Positions 22,851 to 35,547 of a stretch of 64,000 nucleotides of DNA are shown piece by piece. Positions within the stretch are counted from its first letter, which is position 1, and each line of letters begins with the position of its first letter. The position numbers were made by a program, and so were the translations under genes. The notes beneath the pieces are model-generated. The model worked only from the letters and a program-made list of their open reading frames with translations. It ran no database searches and was not told where the DNA came from. The DNA comes from Periplaneta americana (Eukaryota > Arthropoda > Insecta > Blattodea > Blattidae), in NCBI RefSeq assembly GCF_040183065.1, contig NC_091125.1:130038621-130102620 (forward strand), read 5' to 3'.

Positions 22851-24029
22851 TCATTGGTAAAAAACAAAGCGGATTTGACTTTTGATGTTGGTGAGAGGAT
22901 GGATGTCTGTCATTTGACAGCACTTGAAGTACATCTGTTATTTTGAGGTTTGTTTAATATTTGGAAAGGTGTAGTCTGCACTTCAGAAGAGTGGAAATGA
23001 TAAAGTAACTATTTCTGGAAGATGATAAATAATAATCAGTAGAAACAAATCTGCGAGTAAATGGTAAAAACAGTACACAATAAATGTAATTGAATAATTG
23101 GTAACAAAGTGAGCAAACTGACTAGTAAATAGTGATTGAAACATTTGAATGAATGTGTAATGGCCGATTTCTCGAACAATATTTAAATAATCATTAAAGC
23201 TAATGAGTCTGTGAGTATTATAAATGCGTTTATCCACTTCGATTAGGTAATGTGGACTTTACATCACTAATAAAAATGTTGTAAACACATTCATTACGCA
23301 ACTAGTTAGGTAATACTTCTATTACGCAACTAGTTACATAATGATACTGCTACTTTCTGGCTGCGTAATGTGAACCACACATGAAATTAAATAAAATTAA
23401 ATTGATTTTATTTATTATAAACATTAACAAGAGTTTGTTCACAATTTTTATAAACATTAAATTGCAGAATTTTCAGCGTTTTCAATATCTGAATCTTCGT
23501 TTGAACTCATTTTAACAATGTTTGTTTATTTCTCCTAGTAGTTTACTGCTGTTCTTCTGTTATAAACAAAAACCTAACGTGTTCAAATGTAATAAAACAA
23601 ACAAACGAATCACCTCTCGCAGGAAGAAACTAATAATAATAAAATGTTCTCTGCACAAAAGACATGCTCAAAACTAATAAAAATAATAAAATCACATTTA
23701 TTAAAAAATCATTTTTTATGTAAAAGTGGATAGACTTGTACGATATACTTATCGTAATTTCATATTATAATACTTGACTGGTTATCAAACTCGTATTGTA
23801 ATATAAAACGTTACGATACTCTTATCGTAAATAACTGTTCTCGAACATTCGGTAAGCATAATGATTTCTTAAATCACTAACTTAACCTCTCAATGTTGGG
23901 AGTGGATATGGCATCTGTAACTCTTCTTACATGAGCAGAACTATCGAAAGAATACGTTGATCTTCAGCTTTCATCTCTTTTAATGGAAATAGCAAAGTCT
24001 ACTAAATATAGTGGAAATATTTACACTAC
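22851..24029. other. No gene recognised
   Basis: AT-rich. Short local direct repeats of attacgcaactagtta occur near 23290-23340. No TIR pair or family-like ORF was found. Confidence 0.5.
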
Positions 24030-24962
24030 TATAGGGGAACAACTTACAAAACTCCGTTGGTCTGCGCATGCGTCAATCTCAAAGAGTGGCACAATATACT
24101 ATTCACCTCCTCCTTCCTAATTGTCAACCAATAACGGGAGAAGGCGTTACTCATGTAGACTTTCAATGAAGTAGAATATTTTCGCATTTGTTATACTTAA
24201 TAATAACTCAAAATGCAGTAGTCAGATTCTAATAAGGAAAAAAGAATGTTGAAGAGTAATGTTTGCAGATTTCCAAGATGTTTGAGTCGCCACAATATAA
24301 CAAATGTAAGACTTCTTAATTGAGGTTTGTTTTACACTATTGCAGTGTGGGGAAAATATGTTTTTGAAGTAGAAAATCAATCAACGATAACTTTTTTTTT
24401 TAAAGATAAGTGGATAGTTGCAGTGTATGAAATCGTCTAAATACAGATATTATTACTTGTTAAAGGTTTATGTCTGACTGTTCGCGGTCCGTCACGTAGC
24501 GCGCGTACATAAACATTATTTATTTTCAAAACCCAACAGTGCTTTAAAAATAAGCATTTACTTTTTTTTGATTGGTTTCATTTACTTAAAGGCCAGACTA
24601 AAATGTTTAATCAGTTGTCTCCAGTCTTTTCAATTGGATTTTTGTATCAAAAAACCCACTTAACGTAAAGGAACTATTCTGTCGCAGCCTTTTCGCAGAA
24701 TATGGAAAAGACAAGTGAAAGAAATGTGTTGATCACGTTAAAAATAACTAAGAACAATATTTTTGTAGTGCTAGTGTATTAGACAGTGAAATTGACAGAA
24801 TAATTTCGTTAGAAGTTTAAGTGAAAGCAGTGATGCATCAGATGACTTGTCAATCAGTGCGACAGTGGTTCAGATTAATGGAGGAAGACTCCGCCTCCAG
24901 CGCAGCGGTAAGGTTTAGTAACCTCCTACAGCGGAGTTTTGGCAGTTGTTAACCTATAGATA
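24030..24962. mobile_element. Candidate TIR element (933 bp)
   Basis: The left end CTATAGGGGAACAACTTACA continues into aaaactccg. The right end, inverted, reads CTATAGGTTAACAACTGCCA then aaaactccg, so about 28 bp match with a few changes. No clear flanking duplication and no ORF. Confidence 0.6.
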
Positions 24963-26229
24963 CGGCGACTATGGTGATTATTGAAGTCTTCAATAGTTAT
25001 TTAGACAACAAGGATACAAAGTGACTAACTTTTGCAAGCGTGAGAGATTTTTTAAACGATCCGTTAAGCGAGTTTAAAAATCTCATAAGTGAAAAAAAAA
25101 AAAAAGCCACAATTTCAAAATTATAAAATAATTTGGAAATTAACTTTTAATGGTTGTGAATATTACTGAAACGGCAATAGATGTGCGTTGTTAAGGCCAG
25201 CTGCTGTGATTTGTTTGGTCGGCATTGATTTGTTTAGTCGCCATTAATATTCTTACGGCGATAGAAGTTTACAGATTTGTAATTTAATTCATATGAGCGA
25301 GGAAAGCTATAAGAATGGTGTATTAAATATTTCACGTGATGTAAAGTAATCGGCAAATAATTTTATGGAAGAGCTCATTCCTGAAAGTCTAGACTTCAAT
25401 AGAGAAAGAGTATGAAGAATTTGTGAGTTGGCGGCAGCAAAGGAAATCCAGAAGATGTCGCATGAAGTTTTTCTTGCTTATCTATGTGGAAAATCTGAAG
25501 TTTATAAGTATTAAATCTTGTGTTCGAAGTTTTCTGTGTTAAAATAAACTTTAGCTGTGAAGGAAAATATAGATGGAAGTTATTACCAACAGTGAAAGCA
25601 ATTCTTAAAAGACAAAGTGAAGGTTATAACTTATAAATATAAGTAACGTTTCAACAGCACAATAACTATAAATTTGTTAAAAATGAATAATGCATTTTAT
25701 ATTGAATAAATTGTTTGAAGTTTAATTAATTTTCTGCTTTGAAATTGAATTGTTTCACGTGTGCAAACTTCGTATTTTTTTTAAAGCGTGCAATTTTGTT
25801 TGCGCGACATGCAAAAATGACGAACTTTGGACACTTGAAACAATTACAAACTGGCATACTTTGAACTAGGTATAGTGGAGAAAATAAGATTATCGTCTCT
25901 TCAGATGAAGTATTTGATATTGCATACAACATTGACAGACCAAAAGTGTATAGAAATTGTGTTGATTTTTTAATTCTTTATAAAATATAGCGAAAAAGAG
26001 TTCATGAACGTTTTCGCCTGAATAAAGTGCAGTCACGAATTTGGTAACAGGTACAAGAGTGCTTGTTACGTATTACACAACTGACCAAATACTGATAATT
26101 TTTAGATTTTATGCAAGTTTTATTTTATGAATAAGATTGTGTTACATTTTTAAATTAATTTATACGACACTAGTTTCACCTACATGAATTTAGGACTATG
26201 TCCACATTCATTAAATCTGAATAAATAAA
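24963..26229. other. No gene recognised
   Basis: AT-rich, short frames only. Confidence 0.45.
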
Positions 26230-27050
26230 TTACTGACTAAAGGAACGACTGACTAAAGAAATGACTGACTGAGTGAAGAAATGGCTGACTGATTGAAGAA
26301 ATGGCTGACTGATTGAAAAAAAAGTGACTGAATGAAGAAATGACTGACTGGCTGGCTGAAGAAATGACTGATTGATTGAAAAAAAGTGACTGAGTGAAGA
26401 AATGACTGACTGACTGGCTGGCTGAAGAAATGACTGACTGACTGACTGGCTGAAGAATGAGTGATTGACTGACTGGCTGAAGAATGAGTGATTGACTGAC
26501 TGGCTAAAGAATGAGTGATTGACTGACTGGCTGAAGAATGAGTGATTGACTGGCTGAAGAATGAGTGATTGACTGACTGGCTGAAGAATGAGTGATTGAC
26601 TGACTGGCTGAAGAATGAGTGACCGAGTGGCTGAAGAATGAGTGACCGAGTGGCTGAAGAATGAGTGACCGAGTGGCTGAAGAATGAGTGACCGAGTGGC
26701 TGAAGAATGAGTGACCGACTGGCTGAAGAATGAGTGACCGACTGGCTGAAGAATGAGTGACCGACGGGCTGAAGAATGAGTGACCGACCGGCTGAAGAAT
26801 GAATGAGTGACTGACTGATTGAAGAAATGAGTGATCGACTTCTCGAAAAAAAAATTAGAATGGCTGAAAAAGATTATTGAAGAAATGGGTGATTTACTGA
26901 AGAAATAAGTGATTGAAGAAGTGACAGGAAATGGGTAAGTGACTGGAAAAATGTGTAACTGAGGAAATGTGTGGTAGGAGAAATGAGTGAGGAAATGACT
27001 GAGTGACTGAAGAAATGTGTGGCTGAAGAAAAGAATAGCTCAAGAAATGT
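26230..27050 (+). repeat. GACT/GAAGAA minisatellite
   Basis: Starts as loose actgactgaagaaatg words, sharpens into 27-bp units (ctgaagaatgagtgattgac plus tgactgg) at 26440-26620, then into about 8 units of 23 bp (tggctgaagaatgagtgacc plus gag) at 26610-26790, and decays again to 27050. Every reading frame on the plus strand is full of TGA, so it is non-coding. Confidence 0.9.
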
Positions 27051-27172
27051 GTGATTAATTAGTTAAACAGATGAAATGTACGGTAGTAAAATCGTGTGGT
27101 GAAATTTTAGGTTATATAAAGGAACATTGACACAGAGCAAGAAGTTGAATAATTTGAGAACATTTCTATCTT

Positions 27173-27705
27173 CCACCGGTATAAAGTAACGGTTAGCATG
27201 CCTGACCATGAAACGTGGGGTCCAAGTTCAAATCCTGATTGGGACAAGTTACCTGTTTGAGGTTTCTTCCGAGGTTTTCCCATCGAAAGCAAAATTTTTT
27301 TTTAATTATTCTTTTATTTTATTGGATTATTTTACGACGCTGTATCAACATCTAGGTTATTTAGCGTCTGAATGATAAGAAGTTGATAATGCCGGAAAAA
27401 TAAGTCCGGGGTCCAGCACCGAAAGTTACCCAGCATTTGCTCTTATTGGGTTGAGGGGAAACCCCGGAAAAAACCTCAACCAGGTAACTTGCCCCAACCG
27501 GGATTCGAACCCGGGCCACCTGGTTTCGCAGCCAGACGCGCTGACCGTTACTCCACAGGTGTGGACTTCGAAAGCAAAAACTGGGTGCGTAACTTTCGGC
27601 ACTGGACCCTGGACATATTTCGCCGACATTAAAACCTTCATATCATTCAGACGCTTGATAACCACAGTAGTTGATAATACGTCGTAAAATAAACTAGTAA
27701 AAAAT
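27173..27705 (+). mobile_element. SINE family A, copy 3, interrupted by copy 4
   Basis: The head and first body part occupy 27173-27294 and the rest of the body and tail 27580-27705. The break is the minus-strand SINE at 27295-27567. Removing it and one copy of the 12-bp duplication restores a contiguous SINE. Confidence 0.88.
27295..27567 (-). mobile_element. SINE family A, copy 4, nested in copy 3
   Basis: Full-length, in the opposite orientation to its host copy, with a T-rich left end (its A tail) and head tccacacctgtggag at 27566. An exact 12-bp duplication TCGAAAGCAAAA lies at 27283-27294 and 27568-27579. It is close to the copy at 43314, so relatively young. Confidence 0.93.
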
Positions 27706-28314
27706 TCTTTCGTCACTTGCATTGGTATGTAGGAGCGTACTATCTTTCACACACCTCCATCTAATCAGCAACATTCGACAGGCTCTCGTCCAAAGCGGCA
27801 ATTACACATTTGATGCCCGTAAAACTTTGGTGATGATTCATGCAATGGATTCCTTTGTTACGTAAAGAAATTGCACACGAGTGAAAGGAACGTCTGGGGT
27901 CAGACCGTGCAGTTACATGTAATGAGTTTTGTACACGATACAAATTTCATACGTGATATCTCCGAGAGTCCACTTCGCTCCATTCATTCGGGAGTTGCCA
28001 TAGCAACCTAGTTATAGGTAACATAACAAGATTATGAATTTAATCTCGTTAAGTTACGCATAATACTGTTGCGTAAGTATCAGATTACGTTCACATAAAA
28101 TCACGCGACACGATCACAAATATTAGTCGCATTAAACTGTATGCATAGGAGGCGTAGACCTGTTGATATCCCACTGCTAGAATGAGGGCGTATTATTCAG
28201 CGAACTAGGCTCGTCCCTGATTGGAGTGGTTCTTGTGACGGACAAGATCGGAGTATGAGGACTTTCCTCGGGATTCTTCCGCATAAATACCTCGGCATTA
28301 CTTTGTAGCATTTC
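27706..28314. other. No gene recognised
   Basis: Nothing identifiable beyond short frames. Confidence 0.45.
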
Positions 28315-28634
28315 ATTTTATGTAACTTTTCATTCTGAAAAATAATTTTAAAATGTTACATTTGTTCGGATCAAATTTCTGCATATTTAAAGGATGAAAT
28401 TGGAATTTTTTTCTAGCGGGTTATTATCATAATACACTGCTCTCTTAAATTGACTGAGAATATTGGGAATTAAATCAGTGGCTTTCCCAAAACACGCAAT
28501 GAAATGTTTCATATGAAACAATTTTTATTTCGAAAAGGAAACAAAATCGAGCAAATTTGTATTAAGCTTTTTTATTTTAAATATTTCAAAGAATAACCAC
28601 CCTGAAATGAATCACACTACTTACGGTTCACTCA
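28315..28634 (-). mobile_element. Single arm of the fold-back family
   Basis: Matches the centre and right arm of the element at 8631-9212 (cataatacactgctctctta, ttcccaaaacacgc, caaagaataacc) but has no left arm. It is therefore a truncated or recombined copy. Confidence 0.75.
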
Positions 28635-28835
28635 ATTAAATAAAAATAAATATTGATATGATACATAAGATGCGAGACTTCTATCCATTGTTAGTCTTCA
28701 AGTTTTTTCTTTTTTTCTTTCTTCCTTTTTGTCTTTTTTCCTTTTTTTATTTTACATTTTTTATTACTATAAGTCTGTGCCTATTTGTTTTAAGTCGCAG
28801 TTTTTCACCCAGAGTCCAGATATTTAGGCACTCCT

Positions 28836-29023
28836 AAGGGTGCTATTCATAGACATTTCGCTAGCCCGCGCTACGAGCGTGCTAAACTAACCCCAGCTAT
28901 CGACGGGTTACTTGTACAGGATTCGTATAGTATCGCTAATACTGGTTTATGAATACGAAAAACGTTAGTTCGCTGATCATCCACCGGAAGCCCGGGCTAA
29001 GAATGTCTATGAATACGGCCCTT
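28836..29023. mobile_element. MITE with about 30-bp TIRs
   Basis: The left end AAGGGTGCTATTCATAGACA and the inverted right end AAGGGCCGTATTCATAGACA continue as imperfect repeats through tagcccg. It directly abuts the tail of a LINE-1 fragment. The flanks TAA/TTA do not match exactly, so the superfamily is left open (PIF/Harbinger-like is possible). Confidence 0.7.
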
Positions 29024-29024
29024 A

Positions 29025-29292
29025 CTTACTTACTTGCTTACAAATGGCTTTTAAAGAACCCGAAGGTTTTTGCCGCCCTCACATAAGCCCGCCATCGGTT
29101 GCTATCATGTGCAAGATTAATCCAGTCTCTAACATCATATCCTACCTCCCTAAATCGATTTTAATATTATCCTCCCACCTGCGTCTCGGCCTCCCTAAAG
29201 GTCTTTTTCCCCTCCGGTCTCCCAACTAACACTCTATATGCATTTCTGGATTCGCCTATATTTGCTACATGACCTGCCCATCTCAAACATTT
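29025..29292 (-). mobile_element. LINE-1 3'-end fragment
   Basis: On the minus strand it carries the C-terminal part of the LINE-1 protein and its 3' end with a (GTAA)n tail (ttacttacttacttgcttac on the plus strand). Severely 5'-truncated, with small deletions. Confidence 0.85.
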
Positions 29293-30763
29293 AGGCATTT
29301 ATAGTACTTAAAATAGGAAGGCAAAAAAGGCAAGTAAAAGCATGTAAAAAGCATTGTGTTTTAAAAAAGCATAATAGGTAGGCAAAAAAAAAAAGGCAAT
29401 TAAAATTTGTGAATTGATTTGTAAATTAAAAAAAAAAAGCAAAATATTTTTATTTACCTCTGATTAAGGTTCTGGCTGATATGTAGCCTACATGTATTAT
29501 CAGGCAGTACATCTCACTTGATGATATGTGTCAGAGAAAGAACAAATTTGAAGTCTGATTAGTGTAATATGTAGCTAGTCGGCGATGTGTGCAATGAAGG
29601 GGGGAAGGAACCGGCTATCCTATTCCATTATCTCCTGACCTAGTTGCCTCATAAATTGTACCTTGATGTCATTGTGAGGTTCAGATTTGTCTTCGACAGT
29701 TGACTAAACAACAGTATTTTTATGAGTCGATTTATATTATATTCATCCAACACACTTTGTTATTAGTGGACATTACACCGAGGTATGTGTTTATAATAGA
29801 TTTTGTGACTCTGTCGTCTATGGATTAGAACAGTTTTATCAACAGTAATCTCACTAGAGGTTTTGATTCTATTGATAAATCTGCGAGTGGAACACGAGAA
29901 AATTTATCTAGAGAAAATCAAAACTCGAGTGGGGTTTAATTGACTATTACACGATTAGAAGAAAGTATATAAAGATTAGAAGTAACGAAGTACTCCAATA
30001 CAATAAAATATTGACTTACGAAAATACAGCTGTCTTCAAATGTATTATTGTACCATCTCAACATTACAAATATTACGCTAGATGCATGCTAGATGGCAGT
30101 AGTGAGTTATGATTACTAGCAATGCCTTCTCGTCGAGAAGTTATCGATCTATATCACGATGGAAGTGTTACTAGTCAAGAAGGGTTTGTTGATTCAGTTT
30201 CGTTTTTATTAAAACAGTTGCATTCCACTTCAATTATCCGAATCCCAGTAATCAACGTCACTTGACAGATGATTTTCAATAAATCTTAATATTAAACAAT
30301 CTCTGATACGTGACTATCCATAATATCATATAGCAGAAGCTATAACATAACCTAAATAATATACACTAGTGTTAGAAAAGTTTTAATTAACGACGATGAC
30401 ATAAAAATAAACATGAACAATTTTAAAATGAATAATTATTGAATGTACAATTTTCAAATTTGAATGTGGTTGGTGGTTCAATTGATGTTATATTGGACGT
30501 GTGCGTAATAGAAGTGGAACTCGTTGATTCAGGCCTACATGGTGTATTCAACTTATTCAGGATTTTCGAATGATGCCTTTCATTTATTTGTAAATAGGAT
30601 TTCAGAAGATGCATAGGTATGATCAGTGATTTTTATTAATTCTTGTTCTTGAATGCCAATGCGAGTCATATTTGAAACTGCTGTGCATCGACTGGAGTGG
30701 TTTGTAATTTTATATATATTTTTACGTCCAGACCAGCGCAGTTTCAAATGTTGGCAAACAAAG
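29293..30763. other. AT-rich region, no gene recognised
   Basis: 29300-29450 is rich in aggcaaaaaa and aaaagcat words. The frame at 30423-30614 is not recognised. Confidence 0.45.
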
Positions 30764-30847
30764 AAACAAATGCTAGGGACGCGATAAAATTAAACAAATG
30801 CTAAGGACGCGATAGAATTAAACAAATGCTAGGGACGCGATAAAATT
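30764..30847 (+). repeat. Three tandem 28-bp units
   Basis: Unit core aaacaaatgctagggacgcg, then ataaaatt. Three copies with one or two differences. Confidence 0.9.
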
Positions 30848-30951
30848 GTGCGATAAGCAGCCATGATTGGTTGAAAGACGTCCTTTCGTACAGTTTTATT
30901 GGTCGAAAGTAGTGTGACGTAGTAAAAGTGTAATAGTCACAGAAAAATTCG

Positions 30952-31165
30952 TTCTAAACCAACGCGGTCTAAGGCGCGTTCCCCTTAGGTGGCGCGATCG
31001 TAAGGTTTGTGGGTTCGAATCCCGTCTCGGGCATGGATGTGACTTGTTAATGTTCTGCCCTGTGTGTGTCTCAGTGGAGGCCCCTATGCTCTGCTGATCC
31101 CAGGTTAGGGAAGGCCCACAAATGTGTCGATGTCTAGTGTGTCCACTATAGGCATTTGTATGTAA
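30952..31165 (+). mobile_element. tRNA(Leu)-like SINE (family D)
   Basis: tRNA-like head gcggtctaaggcgcg..taggtggcgcgatcg with B box GGTTCGAATCCCG, then a non-tRNA body with cccatgctctg-type and aggttagggaaggcccac segments. It ends where the next element is inserted. The acceptor stem is not closed, so it is a SINE, not a tRNA gene. Confidence 0.7.
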
Positions 31166-31680
31166 AGGTTCGGCCACACAGAAAGCGGACATAGCGGCGG
31201 TCTGCGATTTGTTGACGCCAGACAGAGCGCGTCTACAAGTCACTCCAATAGTTTTTATTTATTTTCGATTCTGTTATTTTCCTTCAAATCATGATGTCCA
31301 GTTCAGATGAACTTCTTCTTCTTCTTCCTCGTCGTCTTCTTCTTCTTTTGTTAGCATTGAGTTGTAAAAGAAAAGTGACAGTGTGAAAGGTGCATGACAT
31401 CAATGGAAAGAGGAAAGATTCTTGTAGTCCGGGTGACCTGTAGCCTATCGTACAAGAATACGTACCCCCGTACTTTCGCAATGAACTTCTCAGTGAAGTC
31501 CTTGCCATTCCATACTGCTCGCGTAGCAAATCTGTCTCCAAACACAAACTGTCCGTTGCCCGCCACGAGACTAGTTTGTCTCGTCAACCCGTCTTTTGTT
31601 TGAAAGGGTGATACAATCCTGCATAATACAATTCAAACGCCTCCCCGCCGCGGCAGCCCGCTGTCTGTGTGGCCGACCCT
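31166..31680. mobile_element. PIF/Harbinger-like MITE (515 bp)
   Basis: Ends AGGTTCGGCCACACAGAAAG and the inverse of AGGGTCGGCCACACAGACAG, flanked by TAA (31163-31165 and 31681-31683). It contains a ttcttcttc run near 31310-31345. Small frames on both strands inside it are not recognised. Confidence 0.78.
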
Positions 31681-31815
31681 TAAGACCTACAACAGGGGAG
31701 GTTAAATGACCAATGAAAAAAATAAACAATGTCATTGTTATTGTATGCGTTACCCCTCGTGTCGTGCATTCCTATTCTAGTTTGAGTTTCGGTGATGTAT
31801 TTTAATTTCCTATAA

Positions 31816-32949
31816 AGGCTAGTTCACAATAAACCGGGAACGGAAACAACGAGAACGGAAATAATATCGAAATAAATGCATTTAAATGTGAGCGTTCACT
31901 ATAATTAATTGTGAATGTTCACATTTAAATACATTTATTTTATTGTCGGACCATCGGATCTGTGCTCCTTGAGCGCTGTCGTTCTTGGAAAAGTTAACGC
32001 CTGTACTCACTCCATTCCACCCGCTTTCCTCCCACCACGTTAAACAGCAGGCCACGAACCTTGTCGAAAAGGGATGTTGCCAAACTTCCGTCAAACGGTG
32101 TCATAAGTAACTGGTCCTCCATGCTACAATATTATTTCTTTCAATCAAAATACATCTTGTATTTCTACATTTTTTTGAACCTAAATCCCATGCGTCGAAT
32201 CACTTTCCGTAGTTTTTCTCTCCAACCTTGGAAATTATTACTTCTCTCGCAAGCTTCAGTAATGTCTTCAATGTTGAAACTTCTTTCTGAACGGTATAAA
32301 ATTCTTATATCTTTCTTCTTCAAATACATCGGTTCATATCATCTACAAGAATCAAAATTTCCCTTGGTCTGTTCTTCTCTCGTGATTCTAGCTTTTCGTC
32401 TCCTGCACAGACTCCCTCTCTCCTGATTTTCTTTATTAGGAGTTCTGACCTGTCTATATAAATTACATAAAATGTTGTATTATTAGTATTAGTTAAGTAA
32501 GTAATTTTAATACATAATCAATTGAAATAAAATTAGCCTCACCTGTGATATCAGTTGCTCTTTTAGTTTCCAGATTTATAGGAAACAGATATGACCTGTT
32601 TGTTTCTCTTCATCGCAAAATGCTATTACGTACTTGCTTAATAATATTTCTTTCACCACTCCGTGCTACAGTATTCATGTTGAGTTGACAACACTGGACT
32701 GCAAGTGCAAATATTGTAAACTGTCCCGCAAGAAGGCCAAAATTGTGAGTAGTGGGGGACAGAAAGGGAGAGAGATAGAAAAGAGAGAGATAGAAATGCA
32801 GGGAGAGAAATGAATTACCGAGGCTGAGAAGGAATTAGAGTTCAGTCCGCATATCTTACTGGGACACAGATCCGATGGTCCAACTATAACAATATTTCCG
32901 TTCTCGTTCTCTTTGTCGTTTCCGTTCCCGGTTTATCGTGAACCAGTCT
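31816..32949. mobile_element. Composite: outer TIR element carrying an inner one
   Basis: The outer ends are AGGCTAGTTCACAATAAACC and, inverted, AGACTGGTTCACGATAAACC, each continuing about 30 bp through gggaacggaaac. Most of the interior is the inner element at 31943-32886. The outer element proper is therefore only about 190 bp. Confidence 0.75.
31943..32886. mobile_element. TIR element family M2, copy 1
   Basis: Termini are GGACCATCGGATCTGTG and the inverse (cacagatccgatggtcc). About 150 bp at the left end and 250 bp at the right end match the element at 35666-36152, including ccacgaaccttg..gggatgttgcc and accactccgtgctacag. The central part is unique to this copy. No transposase seen. Confidence 0.8.
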
Positions 32950-33266
32950 TTAGGTTTGTTGGTATTATTTGTACATCTTACATTAGATTGGGCTGATTTC
33001 TGTAAATTTATACGAATTGAACAGTCTTTATAGTTGGCTGTATGCTGACCGTTGCAATTAACGCGTACTGGGGAGGGGGGGAATTCATATCTTTATTACA
33101 TTTACCTGTTGAATGTGACATTAAACTTGACGCAGCGGGAAGCTTTGTGGCAGTAATTTTTGCTGTAGCAATTTGGCATTTGATACATGGTATGACAGTA
33201 CGTTTTAGTGATTAAATATTTATAACAGCGCCGTAAAGACGATTTACTTGATAAATCTGTTCATTG

Positions 33267-33688
33267 CTATAGTCGTGACGCTGTTATTCCCGGCGTGACT
33301 CCTCCTCATCTTTGCTTACGTCTTAGGAAGTGAAGACTATAAAGTCTAGGTGGGTAGTGTCGTTCGCCATTTTTGTTCTTTCGTTGCTGAGCTACCAGAC
33401 GAGGAATCTATTTGCCACATAGTTAAACATTATCATGTCATGTCATGTCCTACGATAATAAGTCAAACGCACTGTAATTCAGCAAATAATTGAGCGGCAA
33501 ATAACGTTCTCGAGTGCTTTCTGCGAATGCCAACGAAAGAGCCAAAATGGCGGGCGATTATATTAAGTATTTATCGAGCCTTAGGAAATGCATAACGTCT
33601 TCATCAGCGAATCACAAGACGCACGCGTTTAAATGTAGCCGACCTGCAACGTGATTGGCTGCTGGAAATTAGAGTGACGGGACTATAG
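33267..33688. mobile_element. TIR element family M3, copy 1
   Basis: 422 bp from CTATAGTC to GACTATAG. The whole body closely matches 40058-40473. It includes aaaatggcgggcgattatat and cacaagacgcacgcg. No ORF. Confidence 0.75.
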
Positions 33689-34667
33689 GATATGGTTTCA
33701 AGTCTAGGAGAAATAGCGGTAGTGAAGTTTTTTTTTGTTACAGAATGAAAAACGGGTATCCTTTGCATTGATTGATATCGCAAGTTCGTCCATTATTATT
33801 TTAATATCACACGAATAGTGTAAATCATACAGTACGACTCTGAAAGAACAGGGTTTTAATCTGGAATGTATCAAACTCAGTCTTGTTTTCCTCAAGATAT
33901 TTAAATCTACTCTACAGCCATCAGTTGTTTCGAAATTGAATTTTACTTTGTTGTTGCTGATTGTGTTGTGTTTGTACAGGCAGGATTACAATTTTAATCG
34001 CTACTATAAGTTCAACCATATTTGAAACGTTGCTAATGAATATCGGTGTATTAGTAAGGATTTAACCTTTCTCATATTTTTCAGCTTCAATTGTACTATC
34101 TATGTATATGCTTTCATTGTTTTGAAATGCTGAGAAAGGAATGGATGATGCAAATTGGGATGAATTTATCAATCGTCTCTGTGATGTATGATTTTCAGAA
34201 TTATTTTCATCCGATAAACCCGGAATCTTATTACAAAATTAAATTAAAATATTTGCACTAAATTACTATTGGTGATTTTTAGTCCGCAACGAAGTAAATG
34301 AAGTAAAACGTTAAATAAAATAAACTTTGTAACAAAAATAAATAATTCCTTAAGGTACATGTTTTTTTTATTATTTACATGTTCTACTTACTGCTTAAAT
34401 ACTAATCGCTCACCGGTATGTAATTTCTATTTCATATACATTTTGTTATTTTCTATCCCATGTTTCTGTGTCATATTAATTGTTATTCGTCTGTATTTAC
34501 GTAAACAATGATACATAAGGGGGCCAAAACAAATAATTTATCTTCGTACACAATTCATGCTATGTTCATTGATTTGGAATGATTTATTAAGGAATGTATT
34601 CAAGACATAATTTAGATATATGTTAAATTAATTAACCTTGCACCAAAAACGAATGTCAGAAAAGGCA
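33689..34667. other. No gene recognised
   Basis: AT-rich, no repeats or families identified. Confidence 0.45.
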
Positions 34668-34795
34668 AATGTCAGAAAATCTGTGGCGAATCCTCGGCCT
34701 CATCTCATCAAATACCATCTCGCTATTACCAATTTCATCGACGCTAAATAACCCAGTACTTGATACGGCGTCGTTAAATATCCAAGTTAAAAAAC
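34668..34795 (+). mobile_element. SINE family B, 3' fragment
   Basis: Carries ggcgaatcctcggcctcatc, then catcgacgctaaataaccca and ttgatacggcgtcgttaaat. Its tail is nearly that of family A. Confidence 0.8.
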
Positions 34796-35547
34796 TATTA
34801 TAAGCTAAGCTCTTATTGGCTGCAATAAACATTTTAAGCTTTAGAATATATTACAATAATTATTGTTTGAAAATATATAATATACGTAAAATATTATACA
34901 TATTGATTAACCAGTTAACGGGAACTCATCTGAGACAGGTTACATAGATTTGTTTTCAAACAAGAAATAAATGAAGTCCAAACATGACGAAGAAATCTAT
35001 GGTATTATCGGGACAAAAAAAAATTCAAGTCAGCCATTCAAAAAAATTCTATGGACGAAAGAGAACTAACAAAATCTTTGTGACCACATAAGAAACTCAC
35101 TAATTTGCTAAATTATCGTGAAAAAATGAATTTGAAATTAATGCTCATTCCATTTTTGTGGAAAGTTTCTTTTTATCTCCTGTAAAATTTTCATTTTTGG
35201 ATTTGACCGGTTTTTGCACCGAGGTCTTCAATTGTCTATATATAGTCAGGGTCGAATTCGGCTCTCAAATTTTGAGGGAAGATTCTTGAAACTATCTACT
35301 ATTAAATAAGACGATAATTTTTTTTCTGATTTTTTACCATTTTGATTTACATATCCCCCTTAACAAGTCACAAGTCATGCTAAGGATGTTGCTTTGCTAA
35401 TTATCCAATATGGAATATTGTGTAGTATACAGCACTGTTACCTAAAATAACAGTAAAATTAAGTAAATCTTAAAGCATTCGAGTGAGAAAATCTTATCTT
35501 CAACAATGAGATCACGGCCTTCTCGATTAAGATCGTATTTGCAACAC
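34796..35547. other. No gene recognised
   Basis: AT-rich spacer before the Penelope-like element. Confidence 0.45.
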
